Origin: Candidatus Altarchaeales archaeon WOR_SM1_SCG
Lineage (GTDB): Archaea > Altiarchaeota > Altiarchaeia > IMC4 > WOR-SM1-SCG
Direction of reading: 5' to 3'
Length of the DNA stretch: 60,809 nucleotides
Assembly: GCA_001723845.1 (NCBI GenBank)
Contig: MCBE01000217.1
Location: forward strand, 1 to 60,809
Shown here in pieces: positions 52,345 to 59,789 of the stretch (position 1 is its first letter; every line of letters begins with the position of its first letter). Both the position numbers and the translations under genes were made by a program. Below the pieces are notes generated by a model. The model was not told the origin of the DNA. It searched no databases and worked only from the letters and a program-made list of their open reading frames with translations.

Positions 52345-53366
52345 TCTGTTATCGCGTTATTTATTTTAATTTCTTTTAGATTATTAACTGCACTTTTACA
52401 ATAATTCTGGTTTATGTCAAATCCGATGTAATTTCTTCTTAATTTTTTGCATGCAAAAGCAGTAGTCCCTGACCCCATGAAAGGGTCTAAAACAATGTCT
52501 CCCTCCCGCGTTAATAATTTTAATAACTCCTGTATTATGTACTCAGGATAAATTGCAGGATGTTTAGCGCCTTTTATGGTTTCTACCGGGCTTTCAATTA
52601 CATCTCTTTTTATGGAGTTGCCGTGTAATTTTATAATGGTAAATCCCTTTTTTAATATCTGTGTTTTTCTTCCGCCTTCCTGCCCGCCAAAAGGTAAGGA
52701 GTGAATACCCTTTATTTTCATACGAAAACTATATAATTTCCCGCTTTTGACTTCTTCTATCACTTCCTCAAGTTCTTTTATAGCCCTTCTTTTCTGTTCT
52801 TCTAACAACTCAGAGTTTTCTATTAGTCCAAAATATTTTTTACCAAGGTTATTTCCGTTTCCGTTTCTTTTGGTTCTGGATTTATCTAACAAATTCATAA
52901 ATTCATCAATGTTATAATAGTAATCATCACTTTTAACAAAATGGAAAAATGGCTCGGTGCTGCTCACCAATCTTCTTCTAAATTGTCTTGGAGTCGGGTT
53001 TAATTTAACCCATGTAATGTCATTTACAAGTTTTACCGGCAGTTTGTTTAAAACTTCTATGGCAAACCTGTAAGGTACCAACAACAAACTGCTGTTTTCA
53101 TATTTATCTCCTATGTTAAAAACAATACTGCCGTCGTTTTTAATCACCCTGAAACATTCATAAAACAGTTTCAGGAGGTTCTCAACATACTCTTCCGCCC
53201 GGTTTTCATTTCCAATTTCTTTTTCGTATCCGCCATAATCTCTTTGCTTGAAATACGGCGGCGAGGTTATGATAAGATTCACGGAACTGCTTGGAATTTC
53301 TTTTATTAATTCCAAACAATTGCCGCAAATTATTTTATTTACGAACTCGTTAATTGGTTTTGCCAT
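52332..53366 (-). CDS. DNA (N4-cytosine or N6-adenine) methyltransferase
   Basis: 344 residues. Motif IV T-S-P-P-Y-F near residue 34, then motif I D-P-F-M-G-S-G-T-T-A-F-A near 295: beta-class order. It modifies DNA at a sequence that cannot be told. No intact restriction nuclease is visible, only the small frameshifted gene overlapping its 3' end, so it may be solitary and regulatory. Confidence 0.9.
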   Translation of the reverse strand: MAKPINEFVNKIICGNCLELIKEIPSSSVNLIITSPPYFKQRDYGGYEKEIGNENRAEEYVENLLKLFYECFRVIKNDGSIVFNIGDKYENSSLLLVPYRFAIEVLNKLPVKLVNDITWVKLNPTPRQFRRRLVSSTEPFFHFVKSDDYYYNIDEFMNLLDKSRTKRNGNGNNLGKKYFGLIENSELLEEQKRRAIKELEEVIEEVKSGKLYSFRMKIKGIHSLPFGGQEGGRKTQILKKGFTIIKLHGNSIKRDVIESPVETIKGAKHPAIYPEYIIQELLKLLTREGDIVLDPFMGSGTTAFACKKLRRNYIGFDINQNYCKSAVNNLKEIKINNAITEWII

Positions 53367-53434
53367 ATTCTATTCTTATTATTTGAATTAATTAAAATTT
53401 GAGGATTTATTTTTTACTTTAATCTTTCACTTTT

Positions 53435-53818
53435 TCACCTCTCCCTCTTCTCAATAACCCTCGCCCTTCCTCCGAATTCAACATAAGTAACATCATCGCC
53501 TTCATTGACTTCATTTAAAAGTTCTGGCGTGATGTCCGCATCAAGCATTTCATAATTATCCATTGACATTACCTGAACTTCATTACCCGTCTTTGCAATC
53601 AGCTGCCCGTGCCTTTTTATTATTTCAATATCTTCAACCCTCTCATGAGACGACATTGTTAATGACTCTTTTTTTCCTGAAAATAAACCCGCCATTTCAA
53701 CCTTTGTTTTTGTATGGCTGTGCGTTCCGACAACAACCAGACCTATTTTTTTAATCCTGTACGGCTCGCCCTTGTGTGCTATGTAACTTCCTCTTGACAG
53801 TTTTTTAATTTCAATCAT
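53435..53818 (-). CDS. eif5A: aIF5A, with Thr at the hypusine site
   Basis: 127 residues. N-terminal SH3-like barrel, then an OB-fold. It aligns without gaps to archaeal IF5A: Y-R-I-K-K-I is followed by V-G-T-H-S-H-T-K where the family has P-G-K-H-G-x-A-K. The Lys between G and H that is turned into hypusine (or deoxyhypusine) is therefore Thr (ACG). The rest is normal (A-G-L-F-S-G-K-K-E-S-L). aIF5A helps peptide-bond formation at hard sequences and needs the modified Lys for that. The protein may be a hypusine-free version or one of two paralogues. Confidence 0.9.
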   Translation of the reverse strand: MIEIKKLSRGSYIAHKGEPYRIKKIGLVVVGTHSHTKTKVEMAGLFSGKKESLTMSSHERVEDIEIIKRHGQLIAKTGNEVQVMSMDNYEMLDADITPELLNEVNEGDDVTYVEFGGRARVIEKRER

Positions 53819-53873
53819 TTTTTAATTTTTTTTCAGTTAAATACAAAGAAATAGTTTTTTAATCAAATTCAAT

Positions 53874-54809
53874 TCAATTTTCCATGAGTTCGGGCTTAAC
53901 ACCCTTTGCCAGGTCATCGTACATTCTTCTTATTGTTGCCTCAGGAATTCCTGCAAAAGCGATAATGTCTGACGGCGCATTCTCATCCCCGGTTAATTCA
54001 CCGGCAATGTGAAGTGCTGCCATTGCAGCCCCGACAGGTGCTTTTCCTGATGTGATTCCCTTATCTCTTGCAATTTCAAGTACTTCTTTTGCTTTATTCT
54101 GGGTGTTGCCTGAAATCTTTAACTCGCTTGCAAGCCGCTCAACATAATCCATCGCGGTAATTACAGGCATTCTTAAGCCGAGTCCTCTATAGACCGTCCT
54201 GTAACTCCTGCCTATATCTTTCTTTTTTATGCCCGATGCTTCTTCAAGTTCCTCAAGTGTTTTCGGCAGGCGGTGCTGTCTTGAAACAAGATAAATTATT
54301 GCCGCGACAACCGACTCAATACTTCTCCCGCGAACAACGCCTTTACTTACGGCTTTTCTGTATGTCTGGGCACATTCCTCTTTAATGTTATTCGGGATAT
54401 TCAGGTGCGCACACATCCTGTCAAGTTCCGGCAGTGCCATTGATAAATTCCTGTGCACTGAATCGGACATCCTTGTTCTTTTCTGCCATTTCCTGAGACG
54501 ATATATCTGGGCTTTGCTTTCCGGCGGAATTGCACCGCCCCTGATGTCGCGATCGTAGCGGTCAATTTCAGTTGTCAGACCTTTATTGAGTTTTGCAAAT
54601 TTTAGAGGACCTCCCGCCCTTGCACGCTTTGCTTCCTGCTCATCGTCAAATGCCCTCCACTCCGGACCGTGGTCAAACATTTTTTCTTCCATAACAAGAC
54701 CGCACCCGGCACAGATTCTCTCACCGTGTTTGTAATCGGTTATTATCTCTGTTCCGTTGCATTCAGAACACATCTCCTTTCCGTTATTTTCATTTAACGC
54801 TTCATTCAT
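53874..54809 (-). CDS. tfb: Transcription initiation factor B (TFB)
   Basis: 311 residues. Zinc ribbon C-S-E-C-N-G-T-E-I-I...C-A-G-C-G, B-finger region E-W-R-A-F-D-D-E-Q, then two cyclin folds, each with A-x-x-Y-x-x-x-R-x-x-x (A-A-I-I-Y-L-V-S-R and the second with A-A-L-H-I-A-G-E). It recruits RNA polymerase to TBP-bound promoters. Confidence 0.97.
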   Translation of the reverse strand: MNEALNENNGKEMCSECNGTEIITDYKHGERICAGCGLVMEEKMFDHGPEWRAFDDEQEAKRARAGGPLKFAKLNKGLTTEIDRYDRDIRGGAIPPESKAQIYRLRKWQKRTRMSDSVHRNLSMALPELDRMCAHLNIPNNIKEECAQTYRKAVSKGVVRGRSIESVVAAIIYLVSRQHRLPKTLEELEEASGIKKKDIGRSYRTVYRGLGLRMPVITAMDYVERLASELKISGNTQNKAKEVLEIARDKGITSGKAPVGAAMAALHIAGELTGDENAPSDIIAFAGIPEATIRRMYDDLAKGVKPELMEN

Positions 54810-54925
54810 TTTTTACCTGTGTTTTTTATCTATATCTTTAATATTTTTCTGCTTAATAGTAATTATTTAATTATTTACTTTTCAGGTTTAAATACCTGCA
54901 CAAAATTTTTTTATAATTTTATAAA

Positions 54926-55702
54926 TTATTGAAACAAACACGATGCAATATACTTATGATATTTCCGGGAAATATTTTTTATATTAATTTCCATTCCCCT
55001 GTCCTTTGCTATCAATAAAATCATTACGGCGTCCGTGCAAACAGGTAAATCGCCTGTTTTCGGGAGGGACCTGCAAAATGATGATAAAATTTTGTTGATT
55101 CCCTTAAAAAATTTTTCCTTGTTATTTTCCGAAAGCCCGGCTAATACATCTTTTGTACCTTTGTAATACCCTGAAACATTACCCTTTTGCTTTTTTTCGG
55201 ACTCGGAAAGTTTTTTTACCTGTTGAATTAGATGTTTATGCTTGTATTTACCTGAATTTTTACTGCAAATTATAAACAGGGATAATGCAAGAACATAGTT
55301 GTATATTAAATCCGAACCGAAAGCTTCCGGTCTGTTTTCAATGATATAATCAGTTATTTTATTTATTGATTTTTTATTTATTGACAGGACACAACTTTTA
55401 ATTACCTGGAGTGCGGCGGTTTCGGTAAATGTTTTATTGATCCCGAAGTATTGTTTTGTTTGAAGATGCAAATCAGCGCACCTTAAATAAAACCCGGAGG
55501 ACTTATTAAACCAGGACACTGCATTCTTTTTGTCATTTAACACCAGATAACCTAATGAAACAGCGTACGCACTTGTGCCAAAGCCCCACAACCACCTGGA
55601 CTTTAATTTTTTATCATGGGTTTTTATTTTTTCACTGTTTTCGTCAATAAATTTTTTATGAAAATTTATAAAATTTATAATTTCTTCTCCTGTTTTTAAC
55701 AT
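54926..55702 (-). CDS. Unknown helical protein
   Basis: 258 residues, all helical by pattern, with W-L-W-G-F-G-T-S-A-Y-A-V-S-L-G-Y-L and A-V-S-W-F-N-K-S-S that look like TPR/Imm49-type repeats. No catalytic signature. It reads toward aIF5A/TFB on the same strand but with a 116-base gap, so it is likely independent. I would not assign a function. Confidence 0.5.
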   Translation of the reverse strand: MLKTGEEIINFINFHKKFIDENSEKIKTHDKKLKSRWLWGFGTSAYAVSLGYLVLNDKKNAVSWFNKSSGFYLRCADLHLQTKQYFGINKTFTETAALQVIKSCVLSINKKSINKITDYIIENRPEAFGSDLIYNYVLALSLFIICSKNSGKYKHKHLIQQVKKLSESEKKQKGNVSGYYKGTKDVLAGLSENNKEKFFKGINKILSSFCRSLPKTGDLPVCTDAVMILLIAKDRGMEINIKNISRKYHKYIASCLFQ

Positions 55703-55770
55703 TTTTAACCTGCCGCTCTTAACATATTAAAATTTACATTTTGAAATTTAATTAACTAATTAATTAGAAA

Positions 55771-56403
55771 ATGTCAAAACAAAAAATAAAACTTGTTGCA
55801 TTTGACCTTGACGGCGTTTTGGTTGATTCAAAAGGCAGCTGGAGGGAAGTGCATGAAGCATTGGGTACTGTTAAGCAGGCTGAGCCGCATGAACGGCTTT
55901 TCTATGAAGGTAAAATAAGTTTTGATGATTGGGCGGAACTTGACACGAAATTATGGGCGGGAACAGACATTGAGAAAATAAAGGAAATTTTATATGAAAT
56001 TCGCCCGATGCGTGGCATAACTTACACACTCAATAAATTAAGGAAAAATTATAAACTTGCAATTATTTCCGGGGGCTTGCAGATACTTGCGGATAAAATT
56101 AAAAATGATTATGGAATGCATCATGCGGTCGGCAACGAAATATTGACAAACGGCGGGAAGGTTTGCGGGATAAAGCAGGTTGTTGGGTTCAAAGACAAAA
56201 GTGAATTTTTAAGAAAATTTGCAAAAGAAGAAGGGATAACAACCGATGCGTGTGCCGCCGTCGGCGATTATATCAATGACATCCCGATGTTCAAAGAAGC
56301 GGGCTTAAGTATCGCTTTCAACCCGAAACACGCGGATGTTGTTGACCATGTTGACGAAATCGTTTATGAAAAAAATTTAATTAAAATTCTTGAGTTTTTA
56401 TGA
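55771..56403 (+). CDS. HAD-family phosphatase (phosphoserine phosphatase-like)
   Basis: 210 residues. V-A-F-D-L-D-G-V-L (nucleophile Asp), I-I-S-G-G-L-Q-I-L (motif II Ser), K-D-K-S-E-F (motif III Lys) and V-G-D-Y-I-N-D-I-P-M-F (motif IV acids). The cap is small, as in SerB. Serine synthesis is a reasonable guess, but related enzymes act on other phosphates. Confidence 0.82.
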   Translation: MSKQKIKLVAFDLDGVLVDSKGSWREVHEALGTVKQAEPHERLFYEGKISFDDWAELDTKLWAGTDIEKIKEILYEIRPMRGITYTLNKLRKNYKLAIISGGLQILADKIKNDYGMHHAVGNEILTNGGKVCGIKQVVGFKDKSEFLRKFAKEEGITTDACAAVGDYINDIPMFKEAGLSIAFNPKHADVVDHVDEIVYEKNLIKILEFL

Positions 56404-56433
56404 GGCAGGAGAAATTGTTGAAAAAATTTTAAA

Positions 56434-57321
56434 TCACCGAAACAGAATTTTCTCAACCTCTTCTAACTTTTCAAGCCCTTTTATTTCATAAGAAAAAGAC
56501 GGGATTTTCGTGACCTCTATATCAATTTTATCTTTTATTTCATCAATTCTTTTTATGTTCCCCTCTTGCATTAACATTCTCTGCCTGTGAAATTCGCAGC
56601 ACGCCTCATGTATTACATTATTTATTACAATATAATTTATATTCATATTATTTTCATGCAATTCAAAAACAAGCCGTTCTGTCTGCATTGTACTTAATGT
56701 CTCGGGAATTGTCACCGCGACAATCTCTGTTTCATTTTTCAAAAATTCCACGATTTCTTCTGCAAGTTTCTTCCAGGAATCAATTATATCAAAAATTGAC
56801 CTTTTGCCCCATTTGATGTTAAATTTCATATAGACCTTTACTGCCTGGTTCAGGTGGTCAATGAACCGGGACGGCAGGTTTAAAAGCCGGAGCGTGTGTC
56901 CCATCGGCGCGCTGTCCCAGATGATTCTTTCGTATTTTTTCCGCATCACGAGTTCATGAATGTAATATAACATAAATTCCTCGTCAATCCCGGGAGCGGT
57001 TCCGATATAATCAACTATTGATTTCTCTGTATCAACAAACGAGGAAATCACTTCATAGATTTCATCGCCGAATTTTTGTTTCCAGAGACGAAGAACTTCC
57101 CCGGAACTCAATTCAAGAGCATATAAATTTTCAGCTAATTTTTTCTCCTTATCCCCGATTTTCGTTTCAAATATGTCTGAAAGAGACGGGGCAGGGTCTG
57201 TGGAAATAACAAGTGTTTTTTCACCCTGCAGTGCAAAATGAACAGCGGTTGCGCATGATACGGTCGTTTTCCCGACACCGCCCTTTCCTGCGAACATGAC
57301 GACTTTTTTATTGATTTTCAT
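56434..57321 (-). CDS. arsA: ArsA/Get3-family ATPase
   Basis: 295 residues. G-K-G-G-V-G-K-T-T (deviant Walker A), I-S-T-D-P-A-P-S-L-S-D-I-F, and D-S-A-P-M-G-H-T-L-R-L-L (switch II). No arsenite Cys triad is visible and only one ATPase half is present, so a Get3-like targeting or a metal-insertion role is more likely than arsenite export. It reads toward the convergent HAD gene (31 bases). Confidence 0.88.
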   Translation of the reverse strand: MKINKKVVMFAGKGGVGKTTVSCATAVHFALQGEKTLVISTDPAPSLSDIFETKIGDKEKKLAENLYALELSSGEVLRLWKQKFGDEIYEVISSFVDTEKSIVDYIGTAPGIDEEFMLYYIHELVMRKKYERIIWDSAPMGHTLRLLNLPSRFIDHLNQAVKVYMKFNIKWGKRSIFDIIDSWKKLAEEIVEFLKNETEIVAVTIPETLSTMQTERLVFELHENNMNINYIVINNVIHEACCEFHRQRMLMQEGNIKRIDEIKDKIDIEVTKIPSFSYEIKGLEKLEEVEKILFR

Positions 57322-57348
57322 GGTTATTTGAAAAATATTCTAAATATT

Positions 57349-57493
57349 ATTTAAATTTAGAATTCAGAGTAAATTATTAATCCACTGCTCCTCTCTCCTT
57401 TAAAAATTTAATCTGAATTCTATTTAAATTTAGAATTCAGAGTAAATTATTAATCCACTGCTCCTCTCTCCTTTAAAAATTTAATCTGAATTC
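57349..57493. repeat. Perfect 72-bp direct repeat at a WD40-gene 3' end
   Basis: 57349-57420 and 57422-57493 are identical over 72 bases, separated by one T. On the minus strand each ends a reading frame K-F-L-K-E-R-G-A-V-D plus stop. The absence of any difference means a very recent duplication. Confidence 0.92.
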
Positions 57494-57650
57494 CACTTAA
57501 ACCTTTCGCACCTTTTATTTTCATTCCCCTGCATTTTAGTTTCTGCTTTATTCTTCTTATGTAGTCTCCACTATCAAAATCCCATATTTTTATCACACCA
57601 CCCTTACTTCCAGATACAAGGGTAATTTGCGGCTTAAAGTTTCGGATCAT
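57450..57650 (-). pseudogene. C-terminal fragment of a WD40/STAND-like protein
   Basis: 66 codons: L-V-S-G-S-K-G-G-V-I-K-I-W-D-F-D-S-G is one WD40 blade, followed by K-C-R-G-M-K-I-K-G-A-K-G-L-S-G and L-K-E-R-G-A-V-D, a tail seen in archaeal WD40 proteins of the STAND type. The 5' part is missing, cut by the IS1595 remnant just upstream. Confidence 0.7.
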
Positions 57651-57689
57651 GCCGATTCAAACAGTATTTGTGCGTTCCTTTTATGCATC

Positions 57690-58148
57690 ATGGCAAACTT
57701 ATCTGATTTATTTACGGTACTCACAGATGATTTCACAGCATATCGTTTTTTAGATAAAACATGGATACCACACGAGACGGTAAATCATAGTAAAAAAGAA
57801 TATATGTAAAATTTTAATAAAATTTTGATATTTCCTCGCATGCTCGGAAATGCAAGAGGTGAAGTGCATAATAATACAATTGAAGGTTACTGGTCTGTCT
57901 TCAGGCACTGGGTGGACACATACGGGGGAGTATCCAAAAAATATCTTGCCGAGTATGTACTCTTTTTTGAGTTTGTGGAAAACAACAAAAAGGCGGGCTG
58001 GATTCCGATGTTTCATAAAATAATTTTTTTGCCCTGGGTAAGAATTGGGTCAACAAGCAATTATGTGCTTCATAATATGCTAAAAAACATAAAATCACAA
58101 TTAATAAACAGTAATCAAATGCTCATAGCAACGGTTTCGTTCACATGA
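57690..58148 (+). pseudogene. IS1595/ISXO2-type transposase remnant
   Basis: V-L-T-D-D-F-T-A-Y-R-F-L, then H-E-T-V-N-H-S-K-K-E-Y-M and a TAA; after an AT-rich stretch, in the same frame, H-N-N-T-I-E-G-Y-W-S-V-F-R-H-W-V and S-K-K-Y-L-A-E-Y-V-L. These are the second Asp and third Asn/His/Glu regions of ISXO2-like transposases. The N-terminal domain with the first Asp is missing. Not active. Confidence 0.8.
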
Positions 58149-58328
58149 GCGTTTATTTTAATTATTTAAGTAGTTTGAAGCATGGTGCGCGGCTAAGTCG
58201 GCTAAGTTATGCCGTGTCCTGCAAACGGTTGGAATACCTGCCCGCATAACATGCAGATTGCCTCTTATGATTATTCCAGGGGGTTGCAATGATTAAATAT
58301 GATTTAATTCTAATTTTATTATTAATAA

Positions 58329-59588
58329 TTGAAAATGAAAGGAACACTTGTTGAAAAAATATTTGGTAAGAAAACCGGCAAGAATGTATCTGCAGGGGAC
58401 TTAATCGTATCGGATATTGATTTTATCATGGGTCAGGACGGAACAACACCTCTTGCAATTTCCGCTTTTAAAAAGATGGGTGATAAGGTTAAATGCCCGG
58501 ACAGAATTGCTCTTGTAATTGACCACAGCGCACCTTCCCCGAATGAAGGCGTATCAAAACTTCATAAGATGATGTATGATTTTGGCAGGGAGCAGGGGAT
58601 TGAAAATTTTTATGATATCGGCGACGGCGTGTGCCACCAGGTAATGGCTGAAAATCATGTATCTCCCGGTGATGTTGTTGTCGGCTCTGACTCGCATACC
58701 TGCACTTACGGGGCATTGGGCGCGTTTTCAACGGGTATCGGAAGCACGGATGCTGCGGCGGTCTATAAAACACAGAAATTATGGTTCCGGGTTCCTGAGA
58801 CCTACAAATTCAATATTTCGGGCGACCTTCAAAAAGGGGTCTATTCAAAGGACATGATTTTGCATATCATTAAGGAAATGACCTCTGATGGTGCAACATA
58901 TAAGTCATGCGAGTTTCACGGGGATGCAATTAAAAAGATGAGTGTTGATGCAAGAATGACTATCACGAACATGGCAGTTGAGATGGGCGCAAAAAACGGG
59001 GTAATTGAGCCGGATCCTGCTATCGCCACATACATAAACAAGCACAGGAGAGGCAAGACATCGGATATGAATTTCAGGCACCTCAAAAGTGACGGCGAGT
59101 ATGAAGAAGAATTTGTGTTTGAAATTAATGAACTTGAACCGCAGATTGCATGCCCCCATACCGTTGATAATGTATGCGGCGTGTCCGAAATCCAGGGGCA
59201 TGAAATTGACCAGGCATTTATCGGGACATGCACAAACGGCAGGCTTGAGGACTTGAAAATTGCAGCGGAAATCCTGCGGGGCAATAAAGTTAAATCGCGG
59301 CTTATAATTGCTCCCGCCTCGCGGAGAATTTTCATGGAAGCAATAAATGAAGGAATTATTCAAATATTTATGAAATCCGGCGCCTGTGTCGTGAACCCTG
59401 GATGCGCATGCTGCGTCGGAACACACCAGGGCGTACCCTCGGATAATGAAATTATAATTTCGTCCGCGAACAGGAATTTCAAGGGGAGGATGGGCAACTC
59501 GTCAGCCGAGATTTACCTTGCGAGTCCCGCAACGGTTGCCGCAAGCGCGGTTGAAGGTAAAATTACAGACCCGAGAGATATTTTATAG
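58329..59588 (+). CDS. leuC: 3-isopropylmalate / homoaconitate dehydratase large subunit
   Basis: 419 residues of the archaeal LeuC/AksD type. D-S-H-T-C-T-Y-G-A-L-G (Fe-S Cys and substrate), F-I-G-T-C-T-N-G-R (second Cys), G-C-A-C-C-V-G (third Cys in G-C-A) and S-S-A-N-R-N-F-K-G-R-M-G. It carries the 4Fe-4S cluster; the small subunit is elsewhere. Leucine synthesis or coenzyme B/lysine-type chain elongation cannot be separated by sequence alone. Confidence 0.92.
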   Translation: MKMKGTLVEKIFGKKTGKNVSAGDLIVSDIDFIMGQDGTTPLAISAFKKMGDKVKCPDRIALVIDHSAPSPNEGVSKLHKMMYDFGREQGIENFYDIGDGVCHQVMAENHVSPGDVVVGSDSHTCTYGALGAFSTGIGSTDAAAVYKTQKLWFRVPETYKFNISGDLQKGVYSKDMILHIIKEMTSDGATYKSCEFHGDAIKKMSVDARMTITNMAVEMGAKNGVIEPDPAIATYINKHRRGKTSDMNFRHLKSDGEYEEEFVFEINELEPQIACPHTVDNVCGVSEIQGHEIDQAFIGTCTNGRLEDLKIAAEILRGNKVKSRLIIAPASRRIFMEAINEGIIQIFMKSGACVVNPGCACCVGTHQGVPSDNEIIISSANRNFKGRMGNSSAEIYLASPATVAASAVEGKITDPRDIL

Positions 59589-59789
59589 TATTTATACTTG
59601 AGTTTCAAAGATATTAGATTTCTAACATAATAAATTTTATTTACCCCATTTACTGATGTTGGTTTTTGTTATCTCACTTTTTGTATTTTGTTGCCATGTC
59701 AAAATTTTAAATAAAATCAGTGTGCTTTAATACTTTAACTAACAAATGTTGCCATGTCATTTAATTTATTTAATATCTAATACAATAAC

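Noticed and set aside
58149-58328. Possible tRNA because of GGTTGGAATACC-like sequence
   Set aside because: No cloverleaf, no matching acceptor stem and no proper T-loop; no tRNA gene was found anywhere in the window by eye.
58489-59426. Several minus-strand ORFs opposite leuC
   Set aside because: They are codon-bias shadows; the plus strand has all three iron-sulfur cysteine motifs.
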